A stretch of DNA of 64,000 nucleotides. Source: Shewanella morhuae (GTDB taxonomy: Bacteria; Pseudomonadota; Gammaproteobacteria; Enterobacterales; Shewanellaceae). Positions 9,059-17,930 of the stretch are shown here, one piece after another (position 1 is the first letter of the stretch; every line of letters begins with the position of its first letter). Below the pieces are notes generated by a model that saw nothing but the letters and a program-made list of their open reading frames with translations, did no database searches and was not told the origin of the DNA. Location of the stretch: the NCBI RefSeq assembly GCF_900156405.1, contig NZ_FTNN01000001.1, forward strand, positions 230,154 to 294,153, written 5' to 3'. A program made the translations under genes and the position numbers.

Positions 9059-9569
9059 TTACATGGCATTGACAACGGTACGGCTATCGACAAACTGCTC
9101 GAAACTGACGATTTTTCCGCTGTGTATCTTCCATAAATGGGCGACTCGGGCGCTAAAATATTTGTCTGTCTTGACATAGGTTCCTGAATAAGTGCCAAAG
9201 GCAAAAAACCTTATCGCCTTGGGCTACATAGTCTTCGATATCGACGCGATAGTTATCCCATTTAGTTTCGAGGCGGGCGAACACGTTGGCGGCTATTGCG
9301 CTAAAACCTACATAAGTGCCCGCATAAGGAAACCCCGCCGCTTCCGACCAGCGCGCGTCACTCGCTAAGGCATGCTGAAGACTTTTGGCGTTCTCGGCTG
9401 AGCTACTTCCCTCATAGGTGCGTTTTACTAGTGCAAGATTCGCATCAGTCTGCCTTGCTGGTTTGATAAGGCTTGATTGTGTAATGGTCTAATGAAACTG
9501 TAGAGTGCGCACTTTAGCCGCTGGTGTGCTGCAGGCAGTCCTAGCAGAATGAGTTGTTGAGTGAGTCAT
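9059..9569 (-). pseudogene. Broken SnoaL/NTF2-like (nuclear transport factor 2 family) gene
   Basis: Read from an ATG at 9569 the frame gives MTHSTTHSARTACSTPAAKV..., then an in-frame TAG at 9489-9491. After it comes TDANLALVKRTYEGSSSAEN ... DARWSEAAGFPYAGTYVGF ... IEDYVAQGDKV. The frame is then lost at a run of six A (9203-9208; six T in the coding sense), one base too many. In the shifted frame the family C-terminus resumes: FAFGTYSGTYVKTDKYFSARVAHLW and KIVSFEQFVDSRTVVNAM, stop at 9059. The fold is a small cone-shaped ligand-binding or isomerase type. If translation began after the TAG, only the frameshift would be inactivating; a sequencing error in the homopolymer is possible. Confidence 0.7.
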
Positions 9570-9681
9570 AGCATTAAACCTTCAGGCTTAAGTTCGTCGC
9601 GACATTAGCGACTTAAGTCCTTTGAGATCATTGATTAAAATAGTTAGGTTGGTACGGTTATTGGGGGACAGTTATTTAGGT

Positions 9682-9717
9682 AAAGACAGGCATACAATCG
9701 CTTATGTGCTTGTCTTT
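9682..9717 (-). terminator. Imperfect hairpin, possible terminator of the MBL-fold gene
   Basis: AAAGACAGGCATA and TATGTGCTTGTCTTT form an imperfect stem about 70 bases beyond the stop of the minus-strand gene. The U tract is short, so this is tentative. Confidence 0.4.
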
Positions 9718-9786
9718 AATTGTTTGCACTTAAATGCCTATATTTCATCGCCAGTATATTAAGTGTCGAGATAGGTATGGCAGGGC

Positions 9787-10722
9787 TTACATAGGCCAGG
9801 TCATTTCGCCCATGTAAACTTTGGCGCTGATCTCAAGTCCTGCATCGACTGGCATTTGTGGATATAGCGCCCGCATCTTTTGGATTAATTCGGCTGAATT
9901 TTTCGAAGCTTTTGCCGCGACGTCAAAGGCTTTTACATAGTCACGGGTAAAATTGATGGCGCGGATATCAAATCGCGCTTTGCCTAAGTAGTGCCCCGGG
10001 ATCACTGTGGTCGGCAGCAGTTTTTCCATTGCATCTAAATGAATTAACCATTCTTGACGCTCAGAGGTAGTTTGGGTGTCTGCCATCCAAACATGGGTGT
10101 TATCAAATACTTCTACGCCACCTACAATAGTTTTTATCGATGGTACCCACAGGAAAGTGTGTTTAGGATGTTTGTCATTAAAACCTTCGATAATCACTTG
10201 CTCACCGTCGATAGTAAACGTATCACTATGAACCGCTTTGGGTAGCACTAATTCGCTTGGCGCATTGTCTTTTAAAATCGGCCCCCAGTAGGCGAGCTTG
10301 CCATCCATTGAAGCTTTAATGGCATCGACAGTGGTTTGAGTGGCGACGATTTGTGCATCGGGGAAATTCTTTTTAATCACGGCTAAGCCGAAATAAAAGT
10401 CAGGATCGCTATGGCTGATATACACCTGAGTCAGTTTTTTACCGCTTGCCTTGATGGTATCGACCAAGGTTTGGGCATCGTTATTTTGAAATTGTGCATC
10501 GACTAACATCATTTCGTGTTCGCCGCTGATAAAACTCGATGACACGGCAAAGATACTGTTCTCGCCCGGATTAAAATGGCTCACTTGTAATGGCGCAGCA
10601 TTGACCGTGCCGAGTCCCGCTAGCAGTAAGGTAGCGGCTAAGCTGATTTTAGATGAGGCTTTGAATGTGGCGTTAACTGTGGCGTTAACTATGTTGCGTA
10701 TTGCATAGGTCGATGTGTTCAT
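9787..10722 (-). CDS. Exported MBL-fold metallohydrolase (variant metal motif)
   Basis: About 311 residues from the ATG giving MNTSTYAIRNIVN; a GTG seven codons upstream is the alternative. A signal peptide ends near TLLLAGLGTVNAAP. The fold is metallo-beta-lactamase: ENSIFAVSSSFI, MMLVDAQFQNNDA, then ISHSDPDFYFGLAV where the usual HxHxDH signature stands, and TTVIPGHYLGK with a later histidine. The first His and the Asp are kept, but the second and third His positions of the motif are Asp and Phe, so metal binding must differ from classical enzymes. It is divergent from a LysR regulator across 275 bases, the usual sign of control by that regulator. Substrate unknown. Confidence 0.82.
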   Translation of the reverse strand: MNTSTYAIRNIVNATVNATFKASSKISLAATLLLAGLGTVNAAPLQVSHFNPGENSIFAVSSSFISGEHEMMLVDAQFQNNDAQTLVDTIKASGKKLTQVYISHSDPDFYFGLAVIKKNFPDAQIVATQTTVDAIKASMDGKLAYWGPILKDNAPSELVLPKAVHSDTFTIDGEQVIIEGFNDKHPKHTFLWVPSIKTIVGGVEVFDNTHVWMADTQTTSERQEWLIHLDAMEKLLPTTVIPGHYLGKARFDIRAINFTRDYVKAFDVAAKASKNSAELIQKMRALYPQMPVDAGLEISAKVYMGEMTWPM

Positions 10723-10783
10723 TTTGGGCTCACTTATAGTCACAGGATAAAAGAGTAAAAGCTTCGGTTTAGCATTTGTTTAT

Positions 10784-10798
10784 TTGCAGCTGCTGCAA
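10784..10798. promoter_or_regulatory. Candidate LysR-type operator
   Basis: TTGCAG-CTG-CTGCAA is a perfect six-base inverted repeat with a three-base centre and fits the T-N11-A pattern of LysR-family sites. It sits in the divergent gap between the MBL-fold gene and the LysR gene. Function is inferred. Confidence 0.45.
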
Positions 10799-10936
10799 AA
10801 GTGAGCTCAGTATAGGTTGCAGAAATTAATAGATAAATGCCATCATCTGCCCATGATTGTTGCATTAATCGGACTAATGGCTGGATGTAATCTTGCTCTC
10901 TTAGTCATGTTAGGACGCAAATCTGTAAGCGAGCCG

Positions 10937-10987
10937 TTGGTTGAAAGTGATCATTGATTGAAAGTGATTATTGGTTGAACGTGAGTG
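10937..10987. repeat. Imperfect 17-bp tandem repeat, 3 units
   Basis: TTGGTTGAAAGTGATCA, TTGATTGAAAGTGATTA and TTGGTTGAACGTGAGTG abut one another and end ten bases before the LysR gene's ATG, so they overlap its leader. Confidence 0.8.
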
Positions 10988-10997
10988 GAGATAAGTA

Positions 10998-11939
10998 ATG
11001 GATAGACTCGAAGCGGCTAAAGTGTTTGTGACTATTGTCGAGCGCGGCAGCATGATTGGCGCCGCCAATGCCTTAGATATGTCGCGGTCTATGGTGACCC
11101 GTTACTTGAGCGAAATGGAAGAATGGTCCGGTGCTAGGTTACTACATCGTTCGACACGTAGCCTCAGCTTAACGCCAGCGGGTGAGCAAGTGCTGGATTA
11201 TTGTTATCGCTTACTTGAATTGGCTAATGAAGTGCCAGCGGTTAATCATGCCGCTGTGGCGATTCCGCGCGGATTATTGCGTATTAGCTGCTCCCAGTTT
11301 TTAGCGCATCAGATTTTAACGCCCGTGGTGCGCCAATACTTAGCCAGTTATCCGCAGGCGAGTGTGAACCTTCACGTGAGTAGCCAAACCGTCGATCTGG
11401 TCGCTGAGCGGATTGATCTGGCGATTCGCATCACCAATGAACTCGACCCCAATCTTATCGCAAGGCGCTTGGGGGAATGTGAATCTGTGGTGTGCGCCGC
11501 ACCGAGTTATCTTGCCGCGCGCGCCGCCGTGCTGCATCCCGAAGATTTGACTCAACATAACTGCTTAAACTATTCCTACTTTGGCGATGTGATGTGGCGC
11601 TTTTATCAAACTGCTGTGGCTGTAAAACAGCATCAGGCGCTGAAATCCGATCCTAAGTTAAACCAAGGTCAGGCGTTTAACGTGCCTGTGAATGGGAATT
11701 TTAGCGCCAATGATTCTATGGTGGTGCTCAATGCTACGCTGGCAGGTGAGGGGATTGCTATGCAACCGCTGTGGGCAGCGAAACCCTATTTAGATTCGGG
11801 TCAGTTAGTGCCTTTATTAACGAAGTTTACGCCGCAATCCCTTGGTGTGTATGGTGTGTATCAATCCCGCAAACACATGCAGCCTGCACTCAGGGTGATG
11901 ATGGACATGCTGGTGGCCTATTTTGCCAGTTTGAAATAG
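10998..11939 (+). CDS. LysR-family transcriptional regulator
   Basis: A 313-residue protein. Residues 1-60 form the winged helix-turn-helix (MDRLEAAKVFVTIVERGSMIGAANALDMSRSMVTRYLSEME), with LSLTPAGEQVL closing it. Residues about 90-300 are the periplasmic-binding-like effector domain (RGLLRISCSQFLAHQI, DLAIRITNELDPNLIARRLG). A GGAG ribosome site lies eight bases upstream of the ATG. It is divergent from the MBL-fold gene and, by family precedent, probably controls it and itself; the inducer cannot be read from sequence. Confidence 0.93.
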   Translation: MDRLEAAKVFVTIVERGSMIGAANALDMSRSMVTRYLSEMEEWSGARLLHRSTRSLSLTPAGEQVLDYCYRLLELANEVPAVNHAAVAIPRGLLRISCSQFLAHQILTPVVRQYLASYPQASVNLHVSSQTVDLVAERIDLAIRITNELDPNLIARRLGECESVVCAAPSYLAARAAVLHPEDLTQHNCLNYSYFGDVMWRFYQTAVAVKQHQALKSDPKLNQGQAFNVPVNGNFSANDSMVVLNATLAGEGIAMQPLWAAKPYLDSGQLVPLLTKFTPQSLGVYGVYQSRKHMQPALRVMMDMLVAYFASLK

Positions 11940-12022
11940 CATTAAGTCTTTTGAGTAATCAATGCCGTTAGACTTGAAACATAAAAGCCATGGCCAATGT
12001 GTATAGAGTAAAGTACGCGAAT

Positions 12023-12060
12023 AAAAAAGGCTCAGTTCTATTGAACGGAGCCCTTTTTTC
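12023..12060. terminator. Bidirectional terminator between lysR-type gene and ettA
   Basis: AAAAAAGGCTC...GTTC pairs with GAAC...GAGCC followed by TTTTTT. A and T runs on both sides let it serve both convergent genes. Confidence 0.85.
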
Positions 12061-12079
12061 ACGCATTTTGAGATAAAAC

Positions 12080-13747
12080 CTATTTAACCATGCGCTTGTA
12101 TTTTAAGCGGTGCGGCTCAACGACATCGGCGCCATAGGTATTTTTCAACCATGCCGAGTATTCGGTGTAGTTACCTTCATAGAAGTTCACTTGGCCTTCA
12201 TCGCGGTAATCTAAAATGTGGGTCGCAATACGATCTAAGAACCAACGGTCATGCGAAATCACCATAGCGCAACCTGGGAATTCTAGAATTGCTTCTTCCA
12301 ATGCGCGCAGAGTTTCAATGTCTAAGTCGTTGGTCGGTTCATCGAGCAGCAATACGTTACCACCGGCTTGCAGCAGTTTAGCTAAATGTACGCGGTTACG
12401 TTCACCACCAGACAGCGTGCCGATAATTTTTTGCTGATCGCCACCACGGAAGTTAAAACGGCCAACATAGGCACGGCTTGGGATTTCCATGTTATTGATG
12501 CGCATGATGTCTTGACCACCGGAGATCTCTTCCCAAATGGTGTTCTTATCATTCATCGAATTGCGGAACTGCTCAACGGATGCCAGTTGCACGGTTTCGC
12601 CCAGTTCAATGCTGCCGCTATCTGGCGTTTCTGCGCCGGATAACATGCGGAATAGGGTCGATTTACCTGCGCCGTTAGCACCGATAATGCCGACGATAGC
12701 GCCTTTAGGTACTGAGAATGACAGGTTGTCAATCAATATACGGTCACCGTAAGACTTAGTCAGGTTATTCACTTCAATAACCTTGTCGCCTAAACGTGGT
12801 CCGGGTGGAATAAACAGCTCGTTGGTTTCGTTACGCTTTTGGTAATCGTTAGTGTTCAGCTCTTCAAAGCGCGCCATACGGGCTTTGCCTTTTGACTGAC
12901 GGCCTTTGGCACCTTGACGCACCCATTCTAATTCTTTGGCAATGGTTTTTTGACGGGCGCTTTCGGTAGCAGATTCTTGCTTTAAACGGGCATCTTTCTG
13001 CTCAAGCCATGAAGAATAGTTACCTTCCCACGGAATACCTTCACCGCGGTCGAGCTCTAAAATCCAGCCAGCGGCATTGTCGAGGAAGTAACGGTCGTGG
13101 GTAATCGCCACCACAGTACCGGCGTATTCCTGCAAGAAATGCTCAAGCCAAGCTACAGATTCGGCATCCAAATGGTTGGTCGGTTCGTCCAGTAATAGCA
13201 TTTCTGGCTTTTCAAGTAGCAAACGACAAATCGCCACACGGCGACGCTCACCACCCGATAACACTGCAATTTTTTCATCCCAATCTGGCAGACGCAGGGC
13301 GTTAGCGGCGCGCTCAAGGATATGCTCTAAGTTATGCGCATCTTGGGCTTGGATAATCGCTTCAAGCTCGCCTTGCTCTTTTGCTAAGGCGTCGAAATCC
13401 GCATCTGGCTCAGCATAGGCGGCATAAACAGCATCAAGGCGAGTCAGGGCATTTTTTGCCTCCGATACGGCTTCTTCAATCGCTTCACGCACGGTCTGAG
13501 TCGGATCGAGTTTAGGTTCCTGCGGTAGATAACCTATTTTCAATCCCGGCATTGGGCGCGCTTCGCCTTCAATCTCGGTATCGATACCCGCCATAATGCG
13601 CAGTAGCGTCGATTTACCTGAACCGTTAAGGCCTAATACACCAATTTTGGCACCGGGGAAAAAGCTTAAAGAAATGTCTTTAAGGATCTGCTTCTTAGGC
13701 GGAACAATCTTACCCACCCGTAGCATGCTATAAACAAACTGAGCCAT
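12080..13747 (-). CDS. ettA: Energy-dependent translational throttle protein EttA (ABC-F)
   Basis: 555 residues, the family length. Two ABC ATPase cassettes: the first with GLNGSGKST (near residue 40), LSGGERRRVAICRLLL and LLLDEPTNHLD; the second with GANGAGKST (near 358), LSGGERNRVHLAKLL and LLLDEPTNDLD. Between them is the basic P-site tRNA-interaction linker (GKGRQSKGKARMARFEEL). EttA binds the ribosomal E site and gates the first peptide bond according to the ATP/ADP ratio. No membrane segments, as expected for ABC-F. Divergent from glyA. Confidence 0.96.
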   Translation of the reverse strand: MAQFVYSMLRVGKIVPPKKQILKDISLSFFPGAKIGVLGLNGSGKSTLLRIMAGIDTEIEGEARPMPGLKIGYLPQEPKLDPTQTVREAIEEAVSEAKNALTRLDAVYAAYAEPDADFDALAKEQGELEAIIQAQDAHNLEHILERAANALRLPDWDEKIAVLSGGERRRVAICRLLLEKPEMLLLDEPTNHLDAESVAWLEHFLQEYAGTVVAITHDRYFLDNAAGWILELDRGEGIPWEGNYSSWLEQKDARLKQESATESARQKTIAKELEWVRQGAKGRQSKGKARMARFEELNTNDYQKRNETNELFIPPGPRLGDKVIEVNNLTKSYGDRILIDNLSFSVPKGAIVGIIGANGAGKSTLFRMLSGAETPDSGSIELGETVQLASVEQFRNSMNDKNTIWEEISGGQDIMRINNMEIPSRAYVGRFNFRGGDQQKIIGTLSGGERNRVHLAKLLQAGGNVLLLDEPTNDLDIETLRALEEAILEFPGCAMVISHDRWFLDRIATHILDYRDEGQVNFYEGNYTEYSAWLKNTYGADVVEPHRLKYKRMVK

Positions 13748-13936
13748 TTTTCTCTATCTTAAGTGACTAATGATGCGGCTGATTCTACTTGATTGTGCGC
13801 CGAACTCAACTCGACAATGAGCTAAGTTCAAGCTAAAACGCTAGGAATTTCATGTTGCAAATACTGGGATTGTGGCCGTGTTCCGAGTAGAATACCGCGC
13901 AACCCTACCTATAAGAATGAGCCGTTGGAGTAAGCA

Positions 13937-15190
13937 ATGCTGAAAAAAGATATGAATATCGCAGATTATGATCCAGAACTGTTTAAGGCAATTCAGAACG
14001 AAACCCTGCGCCAAGAAGAGCATATTGAACTAATTGCTTCTGAAAACTACACCAGCCCACGCGTGATGGAAGCGCAAGGTTCACAACTCACCAACAAGTA
14101 CGCTGAAGGCTATCCAGGCAAGCGTTACTACGGTGGTTGTGAGTATGTGGACGTGGTTGAAACCTTAGCGATTGAACGTGCAAAAGAACTTTTTGGCGCA
14201 ACTTACGCTAACGTACAACCTCATTCAGGTTCTCAGGCAAACAGCGCTGTTTACATGGCATTGTTAAAACCTGGCGATACCGTACTGGGCATGAACTTAG
14301 CCCATGGTGGTCACTTGACCCACGGTTCACCAGTTAACTTTTCTGGCAAACTGTACAATATTATTCCTTACGGTATCGATGAGTCGGGTCAAATTGACTA
14401 TGACGAAATGGAACGTATTGCGATTGAACATAAGCCTAAAATGATGATCGGCGGTTTCTCTGCTTATTCTGGTATCGTTGATTGGGCAAGAATGCGTGAA
14501 ATCGCCGACAAAATCGGTGCTTATTTATTTGTGGATATGGCACACGTTGCAGGCCTTATTGCTGCGGGTGTTTATCCAAACCCAGTACCGCACGCACACG
14601 TAGTGACCTCAACGACCCACAAAACCTTAGCCGGTCCCCGTGGTGGCGTGATTTTGTCTGCAGCTGATGATGAAGACTTATACAAGAAGTTGAATTCAGC
14701 GGTATTCCCTGGTGGTCAAGGTGGCCCATTAATGCACGTTATCGCTGGTAAAGCGGTAGCGTTCAAAGAAGCGCTAGAGCCAGAATTTAAAGTTTACCAG
14801 CAGCAAGTGGTTAATAACGCTAAAGCGATGGTTGAAGTGTTCCTTGAACGCGGTTACAAAATCGTCTCTGGCGGAACTGAAAATCACCTAATGCTAGTTG
14901 ACCTAATTGGTCGCGACTTAACCGGCAAAGAAGCCGATGCCGCTTTAGGTAGTGCTAACATTACGGTGAACAAAAACTCAGTGCCAAACGATCCACGTTC
15001 ACCTTTTGTTACATCAGGTGTGCGTATCGGTACGCCAGCGATTACACGTCGCGGCTTTAAAGAAGTGGAATCAAAAGAATTGACGGGCTGGATTTGTGAC
15101 ATCCTCGATGATGCCCATAATCCTGCCGTGATTGAGCGTGTGAAAGGCCAAGTGTTGGCACTGTGCGCACGTTTCCCTGTTTACGGCTAA
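13937..15190 (+). CDS. glyA: Serine hydroxymethyltransferase
   Basis: 417 residues. Interconverts serine and glycine using tetrahydrofolate and pyridoxal phosphate, the main cytosolic source of one-carbon units. The PLP lysine is in [15 protein letters not shown] (near residue 229); substrate-site motifs [11 protein letters not shown] and [15 protein letters not shown] are intact. The start [15 protein letters not shown] agrees with the family; GGAG lies upstream. Stand-alone, with its own stem-loop downstream; high use of preferred codons suggests high expression. Confidence 0.98.
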   Translation: MLKKDMNIADYDPELFKAIQNETLRQEEHIELIASENYTSPRVMEAQGSQLTNKYAEGYPGKRYYGGCEYVDVVETLAIERAKELFGATYANVQPHSGSQANSAVYMALLKPGDTVLGMNLAHGGHLTHGSPVNFSGKLYNIIPYGIDESGQIDYDEMERIAIEHKPKMMIGGFSAYSGIVDWARMREIADKIGAYLFVDMAHVAGLIAAGVYPNPVPHAHVVTSTTHKTLAGPRGGVILSAADDEDLYKKLNSAVFPGGQGGPLMHVIAGKAVAFKEALEPEFKVYQQQVVNNAKAMVEVFLERGYKIVSGGTENHLMLVDLIGRDLTGKEADAALGSANITVNKNSVPNDPRSPFVTSGVRIGTPAITRRGFKEVESKELTGWICDILDDAHNPAVIERVKGQVLALCARFPVYG

Positions 15191-15193
15191 TTT

Positions 15194-15225
15194 GCCTGTC
15201 ATCTAAGCTTAATTAGATGACAGGC
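15194..15225 (+). other. 13-bp perfect stem-loop after glyA
   Basis: GCCTGTCATCTAA (15194-15206) pairs perfectly with TTAGATGACAGGC (15213-15225) over a six-base loop. There is no U tract, so it may stabilise the glyA 3' end rather than terminate on its own. Confidence 0.6.
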
Positions 15226-15244
15226 TGAGATCGACTACTGAGAC

Positions 15245-15313
15245 TTATATTTAGCATCAGGTACTTAACATTAGGTACTTAGCGCTAGGTACTTACATCA
15301 GGTAGTTAACCTC
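15245..15313. repeat. Imperfect 14-bp tandem repeat, about 5 units
   Basis: TTATATTTAGCATC, AGGTACTTAACATT, AGGTACTTAGCGCT, AGGTACTTACATC (13 bases) and AGGTAGTTAACCTC run head to tail. The units are clearly related to those at 8834-8903. They lie between glyA and nrdR. Confidence 0.85.
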
Positions 15314-15337
15314 AGCCCATAAATAGGATAAAATCCC

Positions 15338-15363
15338 ATGGCCGCATCTAGCGGCCATTTTTA
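15338..15363 (+). terminator. Terminator upstream of nrdR
   Basis: ATGGCCGC (15338-15345) pairs with GCGGCCAT (15351-15358), followed by a run of T. It separates glyA transcription from the nrdR-rib operon. Confidence 0.75.
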
Positions 15364-15459
15364 TTGGTAAAATCTTAGGCCTAAATCAATTGAGTTTGGC
15401 TGAAACTTAGCAAACAAGGCTATTTACGGCTTTATCTTTATCTACAGGCAGGAGGTTCA

Positions 15460-15909
15460 ATGTATTGTCCATTTTGCAGCGCGACAGATACTAAAGTTAT
15501 CGATTCCCGTTTAGTGGCAGAAGGCCATCAAGTGCGCCGTCGCCGAGAATGCACCGAATGCCATGAAAGATTTACCACTTTTGAAGGCGCTGAGTTAGTG
15601 ATGCCGCGGGTGATAAAGCGCGATGGTTCACGCCAACCCTTCGATGAAGAAAAACTCCAAGGTGGCATGCTGCGCGCCGTTGAAAAACGCCCCGTGTCTA
15701 TGGATGAAATTGAACAAGCGCTCAGTAAAATCAAATCGACCCTGCGCGCGACAGGTGAGCGAGAAGTGCCGTCAGAAATGGTTGGTAACTTGATGATGGA
15801 GCAATTAATGACGCTCGATAAAGTAGCATATATACGCTTTGCTTCTGTGTATCGCGCCTTTGAAGATGTATCCGAGTTTGGCGAAGCGATAGCCAAACTG
15901 CAAAAGTAG
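15460..15909 (+). CDS. nrdR: Transcriptional repressor NrdR
   Basis: 149 residues. N-terminal zinc ribbon (CPFC at 3-6, CTEC at 31-34) followed by an ATP-cone domain (residues about 49-139, [16 protein letters not shown]). It represses ribonucleotide reductase genes in response to (d)ATP binding. A strong AGGAGG site precedes the ATG. It heads the nrdR-ribD-ribE-ribBA-ribH-nusB block, the usual gammaproteobacterial arrangement. Confidence 0.97.
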   Translation: MYCPFCSATDTKVIDSRLVAEGHQVRRRRECTECHERFTTFEGAELVMPRVIKRDGSRQPFDEEKLQGGMLRAVEKRPVSMDEIEQALSKIKSTLRATGEREVPSEMVGNLMMEQLMTLDKVAYIRFASVYRAFEDVSEFGEAIAKLQK

Positions 15910-16041
15910 TTATTCAGCTTTGCAGCCTTTAGGTTAGGCGTTTGGTCACATAGATTTGAAAGGTGGCTTTTATTAAATAGCTTTAACAGACTGATTTTAT
16001 TAGCAAGGTGAAAGACGAAACCTTTAACAATAGGGTTAAAC

Positions 16042-17196
16042 ATGAGCTTGAACATAAGTTGGTCGGTGCTGGATATTCAAATGATGAGCCGCGCGATTCA
16101 ATTGGCGCGTAAAGGCTTTTACACCACAAGGCCTAATCCTAGTGTTGGCTGCGTTATTGTTAAAGATAACCACATTGTCGGCGAAGGTTATCATCAAAAA
16201 GCGGGAGAGCCCCACGCTGAAGTCCATGCGCTGCGTATGGCGGGTGAAGAAGCTCGCGGCGCAACGGCTTATGTGACTTTAGAGCCCTGTAGCCATTATG
16301 GCCGCACGCCGCCCTGCGCCTTAGCGCTGATCAATATTGGCGTTAAGCGTGTGGTGGTAGCGGTGGAAGATGCTAATCCACAAGTCGGTGGGCGCGGTAT
16401 TCGAATGCTACGCGATGCTGGCATCGAGGTTGATGTCGGCTTACAGCGCCATGAAGCTTATGCCTTAAATGCGGGCTTTATGAAACGTATGGAATTAGGA
16501 CTGCCAAGAGTTACAGTCAAATTAGCGGCAAGTCTTGATGGTAAAACAGCACTGTCTAACGGTGTATCTAAATGGATTACTGGCCCTGAATCACGCCGCG
16601 ACGTGCAGCGCTTACGCTTACGTGCTTGCGCGCTGGTAACGGGGATTGAAACCATACTGGCGGACGACCCTTCGCTCAATGTGCGTTATCAAGAGCTGGG
16701 CAGTTTAAAAGACAGGGTAACTGAGGCGCAATTACTACAGCCATTAAGAGTGATACTCGACAGTCGTGCCCGTTTGCCGTCAACAGCCGCTTTTTTGTCT
16801 ATCGCATCGCCAATATTGTTGGTGTCGACCGTGGCATATCCCGCAGCGTTTCAAACACAATTGCCCTCCCATGTGAGTTGCCTTGTGTTACCCGCAATGG
16901 CAGGTCGCGTGTCATTACCTGATCTATTACGCTATTTAGGCCAAAGTTGTAATCAAGTGCTGGTGGAAGCGGGCGCAACCTTAGCGGGCGCGTTTTTAGC
17001 GCAGGGGCTGGCCGATGAGTTAGTGTTATACCAAGCGATGAAAATCCTCGGTGGGCAAGGGCGTAATTTATTACAATTGCCCGATTATCAAACCATGGCG
17101 CAAATTCCGGCATTAACCGTGGTCGATGAGCGTAAATTAGGGCCAGATACCCGTTTGACCTTGAGCCTTAAGCCAGATCCCTCTTTATCTAACTAA
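16042..17196 (+). CDS. ribD: Bifunctional pyrimidine deaminase/reductase RibD
   Basis: 384 residues. Catalyses the second and third steps of riboflavin synthesis. The N-terminal deaminase (to about residue 145) has zinc motifs HAEVHAL and PCSHYGRTPPC; the C-terminal NADPH reductase (from about 155) has VTVKLAASLDGKTAL and DPSLNVR. The start ATG gives a few more residues than E. coli RibD before MMSRAIQLARKG, so a slightly later start is possible. Followed after 11 bases by ribE. Confidence 0.97.
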   Translation: MSLNISWSVLDIQMMSRAIQLARKGFYTTRPNPSVGCVIVKDNHIVGEGYHQKAGEPHAEVHALRMAGEEARGATAYVTLEPCSHYGRTPPCALALINIGVKRVVVAVEDANPQVGGRGIRMLRDAGIEVDVGLQRHEAYALNAGFMKRMELGLPRVTVKLAASLDGKTALSNGVSKWITGPESRRDVQRLRLRACALVTGIETILADDPSLNVRYQELGSLKDRVTEAQLLQPLRVILDSRARLPSTAAFLSIASPILLVSTVAYPAAFQTQLPSHVSCLVLPAMAGRVSLPDLLRYLGQSCNQVLVEAGATLAGAFLAQGLADELVLYQAMKILGGQGRNLLQLPDYQTMAQIPALTVVDERKLGPDTRLTLSLKPDPSLSN

Positions 17197-17207
17197 GTGA
17201 GTTAACC

Positions 17208-17864
17208 ATGTTTACTGGGATTATTGAAGCCGTTGGCACACTGCGCAAACTGGAGCGTAAAGGCGATGATATTCGTCTTACTGTGGCGAGCGGCAAATTG
17301 GATTTAAACGATGTACGCTTAGGCGACAGTATTGCTACTAATGGCGTGTGCCTAACAGTGGTGCAGCAATTAGCTGACGGTTATGTGGCTGATGTCTCAG
17401 CCGAAACTGTAAGCCTAACGGGTTTTGCGAACTATAAAATAGGCACTAAGGTTAATCTAGAAAAAGCCGTCACCCCAACTACGCGTTTAGGGGGACACAT
17501 GGTCAGTGGCCATGTGGACGGTATTGCTACGGTTGAGCAGCGTCTTGTTCGTGGTCAAGCCATTGAGTTTTGGTTAGCGGCACCCGCAGAGTTAGGGCGC
17601 TATATTGCCCATAAAGGTTCTATCACCATTGATGGCGTAAGCCTAACGGTGAATGAAGTCGACGGCAGTCGTTTTCGCTTAACCATAGTGCCGCATACTG
17701 CAGGAGAAACTACCTTAATTAACCTGCAAGCGGGCGATAAGGTGAATATCGAAGTAGATTTAATTGCCCGTTATCTTGAGCGCTTGATGAATTACGATGG
17801 TAAAGACAACAAGAGCGGTGGCGTAACGATGGACATGTTAGCCCGTGCCGGCTTTGTGCGTTAG
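17208..17864 (+). CDS. ribE: Riboflavin synthase alpha subunit
   Basis: 218 residues built from two similar lumazine-binding halves. The first begins with the family signature MFTGIIEAVGT and contains GDSIATNGVCLTV; the second contains GGHMVSGHVDGIA and KGSITIDGVSLTVNEVD. It dismutates two 6,7-dimethyl-8-ribityllumazine molecules into riboflavin in the cytoplasm. Called ribE here (ribC in some naming schemes). Confidence 0.97.
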   Translation: MFTGIIEAVGTLRKLERKGDDIRLTVASGKLDLNDVRLGDSIATNGVCLTVVQQLADGYVADVSAETVSLTGFANYKIGTKVNLEKAVTPTTRLGGHMVSGHVDGIATVEQRLVRGQAIEFWLAAPAELGRYIAHKGSITIDGVSLTVNEVDGSRFRLTIVPHTAGETTLINLQAGDKVNIEVDLIARYLERLMNYDGKDNKSGGVTMDMLARAGFVR

Positions 17865-17930
17865 TGCACTGGCAATCGCACTGCTAAGGTGTAAAATTTC
17901 ATAACAACAGCAAAATCATAAGGTCCTACA

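Noticed and set aside
15528..16055. 175-codon minus-strand open frame over nrdR
   Set aside because: It is antisense to a certain gene, Ser/Arg-rich and without a recognisable domain.
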